From NCBI GenBank assembly GCA_900770945.1, contig CAAGME010000010.1:1-64000 (forward strand): a stretch of DNA of 64,000 nt, written 5' to 3'. Numbering within the stretch: the stretch's first letter is position 1; every line of letters begins with the position of its first letter. The notes beneath the pieces are model-generated. The model was not told the origin of the DNA and ran no database searches. It worked only from the letters and a program-made list of their open reading frames with translations. Of this stretch, positions 49,805 through 59,417 are shown in pieces. The position numbers and the translations under genes were made by a program. The stretch is from Clostridia bacterium. Lineage in GTDB: Bacteria; Bacillota; Clostridia; Christensenellales; Borkfalkiaceae.

Positions 49805-50891
49805 TTTTAACGTAAGAAACCTTTTGAAACCGAGGCAGATTTGCTTTGTGTTTTTAGCTTTAATGCCCGTAACAAAGCTTGTTACATTCCCCTCGTATCT
49901 TGCCGAAAACGCCGGCGGACAGCTTATTTTTTGCCTTTTAATAAACTTTTTAGCCGATATTTTGTTACTTTTGCTGATACTTCACATCGGAAAAAGCTTC
50001 GGCGACAAAACATTTTACAACGTGTCGGAATCTTCGCTCGGAAAGCCCGTGACAAAAATCGCGTACTCTATATACGCCGTGTATTTTTTCTTAAAAGCGT
50101 TGCTTCCGCTTTTGGAACAGAAAAACTATATCGAAAACACGCTTTACGAGATAATGCCCGCGGGCATTACGTTTTTTCCGTTCTTTTTCGTAAGCGTGTA
50201 CGCGTGCGTTAAAGGATTGAAAATTTTAGGGCGGTGCTGCGACGTGACAATAATCGCAACCGTTATAGGGCTGCTGTTTGCAATCTTTCTCTCCGTCGGC
50301 TCGGCAGACTTCTCTTTTTTCATGCCGATTTTCAAAAAGCCCGCCTATAACCTCGTTAAAACATCTTTTCATTCTTTAACCTGGTTTGCGGACAGCCTTT
50401 ACATGCTCTTCTTTTTGGGGCATTTTCGGCGTGAAAAGCACGCGGAAAGAAACGTCGTTTTAAGCTACGCCGGCGCGGCAGCGGCGGCAAGCGCGTTTAT
50501 TGCGGTGTTCTTTGCCGTATACGGTCCGATCTCGGGAAGTCAGCCTTTCGCCGTTCCCGCGGCAACGGTTTTCAGCGTGAACGCCACAAACGCCGCTCGG
50601 TTCGACTACCTCGCCGTCTTTTTGCTGCTTTTTGCGCAAATTAACGCTATTATTTTACCGTTGTTTTTATGCACTAAGTGCGTAGAACGCGTACTCGGGA
50701 TCACTAAGGGACTATGGGTTGCGATAGCCGTAAACATTTTAGCCGCGGCGGCTATAATAGCGTTTTCTCACAAGATTTTCGCTCTCTTAGACTTTGCGGA
50801 AGACTATCTTTCGTACTTTTTCGCCTTTACGGCTTTTATATTAACGCCCGCGATACTTATAGCGACGAGGTGCAGATATGAAAACGTTTAA
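49797..50891 (+). CDS. Spore germination receptor subunit B (GerB family permease)
   Basis: 364 aa, about ten membrane helices, of the amino acid/polyamine-permease-related GerAB family (PF03845). The start RQICFVFLALMPVTKLVTFPSYLAENAG and the middle ADILLLLLILHIGKSFGDKTFYN match the family. It is the presumed germinant-binding subunit. It is translationally coupled to A (8-bp overlap) and C (14-bp overlap), giving a classical gerA-gerB-gerC operon. Confidence 0.94.
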   Translation: MNDFNVRNLLKPRQICFVFLALMPVTKLVTFPSYLAENAGGQLIFCLLINFLADILLLLLILHIGKSFGDKTFYNVSESSLGKPVTKIAYSIYAVYFFLKALLPLLEQKNYIENTLYEIMPAGITFFPFFFVSVYACVKGLKILGRCCDVTIIATVIGLLFAIFLSVGSADFSFFMPIFKKPAYNLVKTSFHSLTWFADSLYMLFFLGHFRREKHAERNVVLSYAGAAAAASAFIAVFFAVYGPISGSQPFAVPAATVFSVNATNAARFDYLAVFLLLFAQINAIILPLFLCTKCVERVLGITKGLWVAIAVNILAAAAIIAFSHKIFALLDFAEDYLSYFFAFTAFILTPAILIATRCRYENV

Positions 50892-52119
50892 GATAAGAGT
50901 CGCGCTTATTTTGGGCGCGTTGCTCGCGATATTTTACTTTTCAAGCGATTTCGCGCTCATCGACATCGAAAAAACGGCAATAATCGTTGCGATAGGCATA
51001 GACGAAGGCGAAAATTCACGCTACAAAATAACGGCGCAAATCGCCATTCCGCAAGCAACCGACACCGCCGCCGCAAACGACGACGCGGTCGTAACGGCAG
51101 ACGGAAACACCGTTATGGAAGGCATACAGAACATAGGCGCAAAAACGGGTTGGCACCCGAAACTTTCTTTTTGCTCGCTCGTCTTAATCGGGAGAAAAGT
51201 TGCCGAAAACGGCGTTAAAGACGTTATAGACTACTTTATCGTTTCCGAAAAGGTTCAAAACTCCGCAATCGTTGCCATGGCGGACGATAAAGCCGGCGAG
51301 ATTTTGACCTCTAAAACCCCGCTTGACGCAATCTCGTCTTTTGCCGTTTCCAAGATTGTTTTAAAAAGCCGTTGGATGACAAACACCGTGCCTAACGCGA
51401 ATTTAAGAAAAATCGCCCTTTCCGAATATTCCCCTTCGAAAAGCTCATTTATGCCCGTAATCAAGCCGATAAAGGAAAACACAAAGTCAAAAGAGGGCGG
51501 AAGTTCTTCGATAACGGCTTCGACTAAATCGGGAGGCTCCGAGGGTAGCGGCGGCGGAAGTGGCGGAAGCGGCGGCGAAAGCTCGGGCGGGTCAGGCAGC
51601 GGCAAAGACGTACCCGATAAGGTTTACGACGCGTCCACCCTCGCCGTCTTTTCCGGCTTTAAGCTTAAAGGAGAGTTTGACGAGGAATTGACTCAGATTT
51701 TCAACATGCTTATGGGACCTCTCGGCGAAAGCTATATAACGCTTGAAAACGGCGACGAAAAGACTCTCCTTGCCCTCTCTAACGGCACGCGCTCGGTCAA
51801 AGTAAACCTCGACAATAAGCCCACGATAGAGATAAAACTTTCGTTCAAAGTGGAGGTTTCCGACTCGTCGAAAGGTTACGCTCTCGACAAGCTCAACCGC
51901 CGCTCCGTCGTGGACGAAGAAACGCTCGAAAAAGTCACGGACAAGCTCAACGTTCTTTTATTAAAGCTTGTCGACAAAGTAAAGGAAAGCGGCGCGGACG
52001 CCCTCTTAATCCGCGATAAAATCTACAAATATTCAAACTCACGCTTTGAAGAATTCAAAAATTACCCCTTAGATTCTTTTGACTATCTCACGACAGGCGA
52101 AGTAAAATCTTTGGATTAA
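50878..52119 (+). CDS. Spore germination receptor subunit C (GerC family), without a lipobox
   Basis: 413 aa. IEKTAIIVAIGIDEGENSRYKITAQIAIP at the N-terminus and NSRFEEFKNYPLDSFDYLTTGEVKSLD at the C-terminus match the Ger(x)C family. The usual lipobox cysteine is missing: after the hydrophobic stretch (ALILGALLAIFYFSSDFALID) there is serine where cysteine is expected, so the protein would stay anchored by its N-terminal helix rather than by a lipid. Residues about 215-245 form an unusual Gly/Ser-rich linker (GGSEGSGGGSGGSGG). It is the third gene of the receptor operon. Confidence 0.9.
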   Translation: MKTFKIRVALILGALLAIFYFSSDFALIDIEKTAIIVAIGIDEGENSRYKITAQIAIPQATDTAAANDDAVVTADGNTVMEGIQNIGAKTGWHPKLSFCSLVLIGRKVAENGVKDVIDYFIVSEKVQNSAIVAMADDKAGEILTSKTPLDAISSFAVSKIVLKSRWMTNTVPNANLRKIALSEYSPSKSSFMPVIKPIKENTKSKEGGSSSITASTKSGGSEGSGGGSGGSGGESSGGSGSGKDVPDKVYDASTLAVFSGFKLKGEFDEELTQIFNMLMGPLGESYITLENGDEKTLLALSNGTRSVKVNLDNKPTIEIKLSFKVEVSDSSKGYALDKLNRRSVVDEETLEKVTDKLNVLLLKLVDKVKESGADALLIRDKIYKYSNSRFEEFKNYPLDSFDYLTTGEVKSLD

Positions 52120-52168
52120 GACAAAGGATATTCGGATTGTTTTAAAGCTAATTAACCGCAAAAAAACA

Positions 52169-52212
52169 CCCCGTTATAGGTCGATAATCGACTTATAGCG
52201 GGGCTTTTTATT
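52169..52212. terminator. Bidirectional palindrome-type terminator between gerC and pfp
   Basis: The outer arms CCCCG and CGGGG enclose the full dispersed palindrome TATAGGTCGAT-ATCGACTTATA (52175-52197), then CTTTTT. It serves the gerABC operon and, by an opposite-strand A run, the phosphofructokinase gene. Confidence 0.82.
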
Positions 52213-52243
52213 CTTTTACTACTTATGTACTTTGTTTTTTTGC

Positions 52244-53485
52244 TTATTTTACAAGCACCTTTTTGAGGTGAGCAAAACGGGGCAAACCGTCCTCTAAGGG
52301 AGCTTTGCAGTCGCCTTGAATGAGCGGGAGCGCGTATTTTACGAATTCGTCGGAAACGTAAGTTCCGTCGTTTGTTATCCATTCGAGAGGAACGCGTTTT
52401 TCGGTGTTGGCGGCAAGTTCGAGCGGCATAAGCTTAAATTTGCACTTATACGTTTCTCCCTCGGCTCTTTCGTAAATTACCATTTTATCGGTAACGCCTC
52501 TGACCGCCGCCTTAACGGCTTCTCTACCGGCGCGGAAAGTTTCTTCGACGTCTACCTTGGAAGCGAGGTGCGCGCCGCATCTTTGCATGAGCGAAAGTTC
52601 GATTCCGCGGGTTTTAAAGCCGGTTTTTTCTTTGATGAGATTTGCAAGAGTTGTAGCTACGCCGCCGAGCTGAGCGTGACCGAAGCTATCCCTTGCGCCT
52701 TCGGAAACAAGTTCGCAAATGAGCTTGCCTTTCTTGTCGTGTATACCCTCGGAAACAACGGCTATGCACTTGTTGTTGTTTTTTGCGCATACTTTTTTAA
52801 CGTCTTCGACGAACTTATCGACGTCGAAATCGACTTCCGGCAAGTAGATAAGGTCTGCACCGAGTCCTTTGTAGCCCGCAAGAGCGGCGGAAGCGGTAAG
52901 CCAGCCGGCGTTTCTGCCCATAGCTTCGATTATACAAACCATAGGCGTGTCGTAAACCTTAGCGTCAAGGTTGACTTCCATAATTGTTGTCGCTATGTAT
53001 TTTGCCGCGGAAGCGTAGCCCGGGCAATGGTCGGTGCCGTAAAGGTCGTTATCGATGGTCTTGGGAACGCCGATTACGTTGCAGTCCCAGCCGGACTTCT
53101 GCATGTATTTTGAAATTTTGTTGCAGGTATCCATACTGTCGTTGCCGCCGTTATAGAAGAAGTAACGAACGTTATATTTTTTGAATACTTCGACAATGCG
53201 CTTATAGTCGGTGTCGTCTACCGAAGCGTCTTTGAGTTTGTATCTCACCGAACCGAGCGCCGAGGACGGGGTGTTCTTTAAAAGAAGAAGTTCCTTCATA
53301 TCCTCTTTGGACATGTCGTAAAATTTTTCGTTGAGAACGCCTTTGATGCCGTTAGCCGCGCCGTAAACAGCGGTGATGTTCTTCTGCGCGAGGGCTTCGA
53401 TAAACACGCCCGCCGCGGAAGCGTTGATGACGGAAGTAGGTCCGCCGGACTGCGCAAACATACATGCGCCCACTAAGTTTTTCAT
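52244..53485 (-). CDS. pfp: Pyrophosphate-dependent 6-phosphofructokinase
   Basis: 413 aa. It phosphorylates fructose 6-phosphate, using PPi by its active-site residues. The phosphoryl-donor site reads YNGGNDSMDT (GGNDS, residues 113-117) and the adjacent motif GVPKTIDNDL (141-148) has the lysine found in PPi-type enzymes, whereas ATP enzymes have GGDGS and PGTIDND. MVCIIEAMGRNAGWLTASAAL is the substrate-side motif. A second, ATP-type PFK follows 104 bp upstream on the same strand. Reversible PPi-PFKs are common in Clostridia and let glycolysis spare ATP. Confidence 0.92.
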   Translation of the reverse strand: MKNLVGACMFAQSGGPTSVINASAAGVFIEALAQKNITAVYGAANGIKGVLNEKFYDMSKEDMKELLLLKNTPSSALGSVRYKLKDASVDDTDYKRIVEVFKKYNVRYFFYNGGNDSMDTCNKISKYMQKSGWDCNVIGVPKTIDNDLYGTDHCPGYASAAKYIATTIMEVNLDAKVYDTPMVCIIEAMGRNAGWLTASAALAGYKGLGADLIYLPEVDFDVDKFVEDVKKVCAKNNNKCIAVVSEGIHDKKGKLICELVSEGARDSFGHAQLGGVATTLANLIKEKTGFKTRGIELSLMQRCGAHLASKVDVEETFRAGREAVKAAVRGVTDKMVIYERAEGETYKCKFKLMPLELAANTEKRVPLEWITNDGTYVSDEFVKYALPLIQGDCKAPLEDGLPRFAHLKKVLVK

Positions 53486-53589
53486 ATTCTTAAACCTCCT
53501 AAATATGCGAATAATTAAGTTATAGGCAAGCTTTCATCTTGCGTATAAGATTTTTATACCGTATCCGCACGATAAAAGCAACCCGCAAA

Positions 53590-54555
53590 TTACAAACCGA
53601 GAATGCCTGCCATTCTGTAAAGCTTGGTGTCGAACGAACGCGGCAAAGCAAGAGCTTCCGAGATGTTGTAATCGACGATTTTGTTGTCCTTTATACCGAT
53701 AACGCGGTTATGCGCGTTAACAAGAATAAGTTCGATTGCCCTTTCAGCCATTTTGGTGGCGAGAAGTCTGTCGTACATAACGGGCGAGCCGCCGCGCTGA
53801 ATGTGACCGAGGGTCGTGGTCGTTATCTTAACGCCCGTCTTTTCGGTGATAGCCGCGCAGATAGCGTCCTTATCGCCCGCGCCTTCGGCAAAGACTATCA
53901 TGTTGGAGGTCTTGCCTCTTTCGCGGCTCTTTTTGAGCGAATCGGCGATAGCGTCTATATCGTAGGGAACTTCCGGCACGAGGATATGTTCCGCGCCGCC
54001 GCAAACGCCCGCGTACAAAGCTATATCGCCGCAACGGCGACCCATAACTTCAAGAAGCGAGCAACGGTCGTGCGAACCCATAGTGTCTCTCAGATTGTTG
54101 ATAGCCCAAAGAACGGTGTCTACCGCGGTGAAAAACCCGAGCGTATAATCGGTGTAAGCTAAGTCGTTATCGATTGTACCGGGGATACCGATGACGTTTA
54201 TGTCGAAGTTATCGCTCATATCCTTGCCGCCGCGGAATGTTCCGTCGCCGCCGATTGCGATAACGTTTTTTATACCGCGTTTTTCAAGGTTGGCAACGGC
54301 TTTGCCTATACCCTCGATAGTTTTGAAGTCGGCGCAACGAGCGGTTTTTAAAACCGTGCCTCCGCGCTGAATTATATCGGAAACGGAACGGGAATTCAAA
54401 AGCTCGATATCGTCGTCGATAAGCCCTTGATAGCCGCGGTGAGAACCGTAGATTTCTATTCCGTTGTAAAGTCCTAAACGAACGACCGCGCGAAGACACG
54501 CGTTCATGCCGGGGGCGTCGCCGCCGCTCGTTAAAACAACTACTTTTTTGTCCAT
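53590..54555 (-). CDS. pfkA: ATP-dependent 6-phosphofructokinase
   Basis: 321 aa from ATG 54555 (AAGGAG at good spacing); the frame is open 10 more codons. Donor-site motifs GGDGTFRGG (102-110) and GIPGTIDNDLAYT (123-135) carry the glycines of ATP enzymes. MNACLRAVVR and SLLEVMGRRCGDIAL complete the fructose 6-phosphate site, and VPEVPYDI is the allosteric-region segment typical of bacterial PfkA. It is followed by the PPi-type enzyme on the same strand, so the organism has both donors for this step. The upstream leader carries a GGGATTGCATTCC-type repeat. Confidence 0.95.
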   Translation of the reverse strand: MDKKVVVLTSGGDAPGMNACLRAVVRLGLYNGIEIYGSHRGYQGLIDDDIELLNSRSVSDIIQRGGTVLKTARCADFKTIEGIGKAVANLEKRGIKNVIAIGGDGTFRGGKDMSDNFDINVIGIPGTIDNDLAYTDYTLGFFTAVDTVLWAINNLRDTMGSHDRCSLLEVMGRRCGDIALYAGVCGGAEHILVPEVPYDIDAIADSLKKSRERGKTSNMIVFAEGAGDKDAICAAITEKTGVKITTTTLGHIQRGGSPVMYDRLLATKMAERAIELILVNAHNRVIGIKDNKIVDYNISEALALPRSFDTKLYRMAGILGL

Positions 54556-54574
54556 AAGCGTATACTCCTTATAT

Positions 54575-54619
54575 AGAGATTGCATTGTTTATCCGTAGGG
54601 ATTTAACCTTATCCCTAAT
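54575..54619. repeat. GGGATTGCATTCC-type repeat upstream of pfkA
   Basis: AGAGATTGCATTGTTTATCC (54575-54594) and TAGGGATTTAACCTTATCCC (54597-54616) are two degenerate copies of the family also seen at 6.25, 18.67, 18.88 and 20.13 kb. Confidence 0.55.
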
Positions 54620-54664
54620 TTTTAAATCAAAGAAGATTATACCAAAACGCGCCGAAAATAGCTA

Positions 54665-57600
54665 CTAAATTAAAGCGTATTTTATATTTTTTTCGTCTAC
54701 TAATCCCGCAAGTTCGTAGAAAAGCCCCTTGCAATTGCGCGCGCCCTGCCTTAAAACGTAGTTCTTGCCGTCGATTTTGAGATAAGTTATCATGTTGCCG
54801 GGATACTGTTCGACAGTGTCGATGATTTCGTCTTTAAGCTTGGCGTCGTCGCCGTTTAAGACTATGCAAAGATATTCCTTGGGCGTTTTTACTTTTTCGG
54901 CGGTCGTCGGCGCGGCGGGCGTTTTTTCCTCTTCGCCGCTTCCGTCGTCGAAAATCTTTATTTTGTCGAGCGCGATTGCGGGTTTTTCGCCGTCGCGGAG
55001 CTGAAGCCGCCCGGATATTTCGACGATGGATTCTATTTCGAGCTTATCCTTGTACCTGTCGTAAACCTTGGGAAACAGCACTACTTCTATGCCGCCGTAC
55101 ACGTCCTCGACGGTGATGAATGCCATGTTCGCGCCGTTTTTGGTAATTTTTTTGTTGATTGCCGTAATCATACCGCCCATCGTGACGAAAGTTCCGTCCT
55201 CTAAGTCCGGGTAAGTGCGGTTGCCCTCTTCGTCCTCCTCGTATTCCGCAAGGGAAAGGCAAGAAAAAGAGAATTTATGGAATTTTTCCATATAATTTTC
55301 AAGCGGATGACCGGATATATAAACGCCCAAAACTTCCTTTTCCTTGGAGAGTTTTGTTTTTGTGTCGAATTCCGGAATCCTCGGATAATCAACATGGAGA
55401 GGGGTTTCTTCTAAAACCGTGCCGAAAAGGCTTATCTGGCAGCTTTCCTTTTGCTTGGCTATACCCGCCGCCATATCTATGAGTTCTCCGCACACTTCCA
55501 CAAGCACCGCTCTCGATACGCCGAATCGGTCGAAAGCTCCCGCAAGGATTAAGTTTTCGACAAGACGGCGGTTAAGCGCGTGAATATCGCTTCTGGCGAT
55601 AAAGTCTTCAAAAGATGTAAATTCACCGTTCTTTTCGCGCTCTTCGATTATCGATTCGATTGCGGCATGTCCTACGCCCTTGATGGCGACAAGCCCTATT
55701 CTGACGCAATAATTTTCGACCGAAAAGAACTGTTTGCTCTTGTTTATGTCGGGCGGCAAAACCTTGATGTCACGCTCTTTTAAGTACATAACGTACTTGG
55801 TGATTTCGACGATGTTGTTTATACGGTTATTTAAAACCGCGGCAAGGAATTCCTGCGGGTATAAAGCTTTAAGGTACGCCGTCTGATACGCGAGAACGGC
55901 GTACGCCGCCGCGTGCGACTTGTTGAACGCGTACTTTGCAAAGTCCGCCATTTCGTCGAATATGTCCGCCGCAACTTCCTCGGGAACGCCTCTTGCAAGC
56001 GCGCCCTCGATAAGCACGTTGCCCTTTTCGTCCTTGTCACCGTAAATGAATTTCAGCCTTTGCCTCTTCATTTCTTCTACGTTCTTTTTACCCATCGCGC
56101 GGCGGATAATGTCCGCTTGCCCGAGCGAAAAGCCCGCGAGCTTCTGGACGATACCCATAACCTGTTCCTGGTAAATAATCGTTCCGTAAGTAACGTTTAA
56201 AAGCGATTCGAGAAGCGGGTGTTTGTACTTAATGTGTTCGGGGTCGTTCTTGTTTGCGATATATTGCGGGATTGCCTTCATAGGACCCGGGCGGAAAAGC
56301 GAAATGCCTGCGATGATATCTTCGAGATTGCCCGGCTTAAGCTCGCGCATAAACCTCTTCATGCCGCCCGATTCAAGCTGGAACACCGCGCCCGTATCCC
56401 CGCTGCCGATAAGGTCGAAAGCAACCTTTTCCGAATAACCTATTTCAAGGAAGTCTATCTTTACGCCGTGTTGTTCGTAAATATAGTCGACGGCTTTTTT
56501 AACGTCGGTAAGCGTTATGAGCGCGAGGAAGTCCATCTTCAACATGCCGAGCTGTTCTATCTCTTTCATGTTGAACTGCGTTACGACGTCTTCGTTGACG
56601 AGAGCGACCGGCACGTTGTCGCGAATAACCTTGCCGCAAATAACAACGCCCGCGGCGTGCTTGGAAAGGTTCCTCGGCATGCCCTCTAATTTCATTGCGA
56701 TGTCTATAACTCTGCGAAGCGTTTCGTCCGTGTCGTAAATGTCTTTTAATTCCCTTACGCCGACGTTTACGCCGTCCTTGTTGTTTTGTAATCCTAAGCT
56801 TTGCGCAATCGTGGTGCCGAATTCTATGAGCTTGGTGATTTTGTTTACGTCGTTGAAAGGCACTTTGAAAACACGCGCAACGTCCTTTATTGCCGCTTTT
56901 GACGCCATCGTACCGAACGTGACTATTTGAGAAACGTTGTTATAGCCGTACTTTCCGCGAACGTATTCGATTACTTCCTGTCTTCTTTCCGTGCAGAAGT
57001 CAACGTCGAAGTCGGGCATCGAAACCCTTTCGCGGTTCAAAAATCTTTCGAAAAGCAAGTCGTATTGAAGCGGCTCGACGTCGGTTATACCCATAGAGTA
57101 AGCGATGATACTGCTTACGCCGCTGCCTCGCCCCGCGCCGACCGGTATGCCGTGTTCCTTTGCCCAGTTGATATAGTCCCAGACGATAAGGTAATATTCG
57201 AGATACCCCATGTCGGCTATCGTGCCGAGTTCGTAATCGAATCTTTCCTGAATTTCCTTGGTGATAACCTTATATTTTTTGTTCATACCCTTGACGGCTA
57301 TGTCTTTTAAGTATTCGTACGCCGTCTGCCCGTTGTCGGGGATATAACCCGGGGTAAGCGACTTATCGCGGACAGGTTCGCACTTGTCGTTTAAGTCGAA
57401 CACCGATTCCGTAACTTTGTCGGCGATAACGCGCGTGTTGGTTACGGCTTCCGGAACGTAAGAGAAAAGTTCAGCCATTTCGTCGCCGCTCTTTAAGTAA
57501 AACTCGTCCGTTTCAAACCTCATACGCGTAGGGTCGTCAAACGTGCGCTTGGTGTTTATGCAAAGCATAACCTCCTGAATAAGCGCGTCTTCCCTCTTTA

Positions 57601-58216
57601 AGTAATGCACGTCGTTGGTCGCTACGAGCTGAATGTCAAGTTCGCGCGCAAGCTTAATGAGCAGCGGATTGACTTCTTTCTGCTCCTTTATTCCGTGGTC
57701 TTGTAATTCTATATAGTAATCTTCGCCGAACGCCTCTTTCATCATCGCGGCGTGCTTTTTTGCGCCCTCGTAGTCGCCCGCAAGCAAAAGTCGGGGCAGT
57801 CTGCCCGCAAGGCATGCGGACAAACAAATCAAGCCCTCGGTATGCTTTAAAAGCGTTTTATAGTCGCAACGCGGCTTGGAATAAAACCCGTCCACGTAAG
57901 CGACGGAATCGAGATAAATAAGGTTTTTGTACCCCGTCTTGTTTTTACACAGAAGTATAAGGTGTTCGGTCTTGGACTTGGGCGTTTTGTCCGCCATGTC
58001 GTCCGTCATGTAAAGTTCGCAACCGATGATCGCCTTCATTCCGTTCTTTTTTGCGTTTTCGGCAAATTGGAGCGTAGCGAACATGTTTCCATGGTCGGTT
58101 ATCGCGCAGGCGGTTTGCCCTAATTCCTTACAGCGCGCAAACAAACTCTTAACCCTCGTTGCGCCGTCGAGAATTGAATATTCGGTGTGTAAATGTAAAT
58201 GAACAAAGTCCTGCAT
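54665..58216 (-). CDS. dnaE: DNA polymerase III alpha subunit, DnaE1 type
   Basis: 1183 aa. The PHP domain opens FVHLHLHTEYSILDGATRVK, and AITDHGNMFA keeps the metal-ligand residues. The polymerase active-site aspartates are in PDFDVDFCTERRQEVIEYV and KMDFLALITLTDV. A helix-hairpin-helix and OB-fold region follows (GTFVTMGGMITAINKK, VEISGRLQLRDGEKPAIALDKI). It is the DnaE1 (E. coli-like) architecture rather than PolC, which Bacillota use as the main replicase, so this would be the second replicative polymerase. The start at 58216 is secure. Confidence 0.96.
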   Translation of the reverse strand: MQDFVHLHLHTEYSILDGATRVKSLFARCKELGQTACAITDHGNMFATLQFAENAKKNGMKAIIGCELYMTDDMADKTPKSKTEHLILLCKNKTGYKNLIYLDSVAYVDGFYSKPRCDYKTLLKHTEGLICLSACLAGRLPRLLLAGDYEGAKKHAAMMKEAFGEDYYIELQDHGIKEQKEVNPLLIKLARELDIQLVATNDVHYLKREDALIQEVMLCINTKRTFDDPTRMRFETDEFYLKSGDEMAELFSYVPEAVTNTRVIADKVTESVFDLNDKCEPVRDKSLTPGYIPDNGQTAYEYLKDIAVKGMNKKYKVITKEIQERFDYELGTIADMGYLEYYLIVWDYINWAKEHGIPVGAGRGSGVSSIIAYSMGITDVEPLQYDLLFERFLNRERVSMPDFDVDFCTERRQEVIEYVRGKYGYNNVSQIVTFGTMASKAAIKDVARVFKVPFNDVNKITKLIEFGTTIAQSLGLQNNKDGVNVGVRELKDIYDTDETLRRVIDIAMKLEGMPRNLSKHAAGVVICGKVIRDNVPVALVNEDVVTQFNMKEIEQLGMLKMDFLALITLTDVKKAVDYIYEQHGVKIDFLEIGYSEKVAFDLIGSGDTGAVFQLESGGMKRFMRELKPGNLEDIIAGISLFRPGPMKAIPQYIANKNDPEHIKYKHPLLESLLNVTYGTIIYQEQVMGIVQKLAGFSLGQADIIRRAMGKKNVEEMKRQRLKFIYGDKDEKGNVLIEGALARGVPEEVAADIFDEMADFAKYAFNKSHAAAYAVLAYQTAYLKALYPQEFLAAVLNNRINNIVEITKYVMYLKERDIKVLPPDINKSKQFFSVENYCVRIGLVAIKGVGHAAIESIIEEREKNGEFTSFEDFIARSDIHALNRRLVENLILAGAFDRFGVSRAVLVEVCGELIDMAAGIAKQKESCQISLFGTVLEETPLHVDYPRIPEFDTKTKLSKEKEVLGVYISGHPLENYMEKFHKFSFSCLSLAEYEEDEEGNRTYPDLEDGTFVTMGGMITAINKKITKNGANMAFITVEDVYGGIEVVLFPKVYDRYKDKLEIESIVEISGRLQLRDGEKPAIALDKIKIFDDGSGEEEKTPAAPTTAEKVKTPKEYLCIVLNGDDAKLKDEIIDTVEQYPGNMITYLKIDGKNYVLRQGARNCKGLFYELAGLVDEKNIKYALI

Positions 58217-58263
58217 TATTGCCCCTTTTTAACTTTTTCTGTGTGACTATTCATATGGTTTTT

Positions 58264-58293
58264 AAAAAAAACCGTCTATAAGTCGATTATCGG
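58264..58293 (-). terminator. Palindrome-type terminator of hemW
   Basis: Minus strand CCG-(ATAATCGACTTATAGA)-CGG followed by eight T. The dispersed word occupies 58277-58292. Confidence 0.75.
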
Positions 58294-58298
58294 ATATT

Positions 58299-59408
58299 TT
58301 AAGAAATTATATCGACGATTATTCCGTTCTGAACGTAAAGATATTCGTCTTTGATTTTCACCCTCGTTTCGTCTTTTATCAAGTACCTGTCCGCGCGCTT
58401 TAAGCCGCTTGAAAAGTCTTTTAAAAAGTCGGAGCCGAACGCCGAAGAGTATTCTTTGAGTATTATTCCGCGCTCGGTTCTTAGTGCGAGCATTACGAAT
58501 TCCTCTTTCGCGTCCTCGCCTTCTATCTTTTCGGAATACACTTCCGCATACTTTCCGCTAAGCAAGCAATGAACGTATTCGTCTATGCTTTCGGTGTTTG
58601 TGAACCGCCTGCCCGCGATAAAAGAAGATGCCGCAACGCCTAAGCCTATGTATTCGCCCCGCCGCCAGTAGTTGGAGTTGTGTTTTGACTCGTGACCCGG
58701 CAGAGCAAAGTTTGAAACTTCATACCTTAAAAAGCCTTTTTCTTTTAAGTAAGCGCGCGCCTTGTCATACTCGTCCGCAACGGAGTCTGCGTCGGGCAAA
58801 TCGCCGTTTAGGTACCGCGAATACATCGGCGTACCCTCTTCCGGCGTTAAAGCGTACATCGAGATGTGCTTTGAGCCGCATTCTACGGCTAAGTCAATCG
58901 TGTCTGAAATCGACTGCATGCTTTGGTCGGGCAATCCTATCATAACGTCGGTAGAAAGCTCGTAGCCACTTAAAATTTCAGTCGCGGCAATGTAGTCGGC
59001 TTTGGTGTGAATACGAGCAATATCGTGCAAAATTTTATCGGAAGAAGATTGTAACCCCACGCTGAAGCGGTTTATACCCGCTTCCTTGTAAACGTGAAGT
59101 TTGCTCCTGTCTATCGTACCCGGGTTGACTTCGAGCGTTATCTCGGGATTTTCGGCAAGGTCGAATTCCTTTTTTATGAGCCGCATGCACCCTAAAATAT
59201 ACTTAGGGTCAACGTATGACGGCGTCCCCCCGCCGAAGTACACGGTGTCGAATTTTTTTCCTTTCAGCTCGCTTGCGCGCGAATGCATTTCCTTGTAAAG
59301 GCACGCAAAATACGCTTCGGCTTTACCGATTTCACGAGGGTAGGAAGCGAAGTCGCAATAAGAGCATTTTTGTTTACAAAACGGTATGTGAATATAAATT
59401 CCCGGCAT
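58299..59408 (-). CDS. hemW: Radical SAM protein HemW (coproporphyrinogen III oxidase-like)
   Basis: 369 aa from ATG 59408, MPGIYIHIPFCKQKCSYCDFAS. The Fe-S motif is CKQKCSYC (CxxxCxxC), as in HemW/HemN. GGGTPSYVDPKYILGC and TLEVNPGTIDRSKL are the radical-SAM binding segments. HemW is thought to act as a heme chaperone rather than as an oxidase, since true HemN has an extra N-terminal cysteine. Only a weak ribosome site is visible, because the start sits next to the heptad repeats of the fourth long-hairpin region. lepA-hemW is a standard Firmicutes order. Confidence 0.93.
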   Translation of the reverse strand: MPGIYIHIPFCKQKCSYCDFASYPREIGKAEAYFACLYKEMHSRASELKGKKFDTVYFGGGTPSYVDPKYILGCMRLIKKEFDLAENPEITLEVNPGTIDRSKLHVYKEAGINRFSVGLQSSSDKILHDIARIHTKADYIAATEILSGYELSTDVMIGLPDQSMQSISDTIDLAVECGSKHISMYALTPEEGTPMYSRYLNGDLPDADSVADEYDKARAYLKEKGFLRYEVSNFALPGHESKHNSNYWRRGEYIGLGVAASSFIAGRRFTNTESIDEYVHCLLSGKYAEVYSEKIEGEDAKEEFVMLALRTERGIILKEYSSAFGSDFLKDFSSGLKRADRYLIKDETRVKIKDEYLYVQNGIIVDIIS

Positions 59409-59417
59409 AATAATCAA

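Noticed and set aside
52316..53113. 265-codon open frame antisense to the PPi-phosphofructokinase
   Set aside because: The composition mirrors the real gene, there is no ribosome site, and the minus-strand enzyme is unmistakable.
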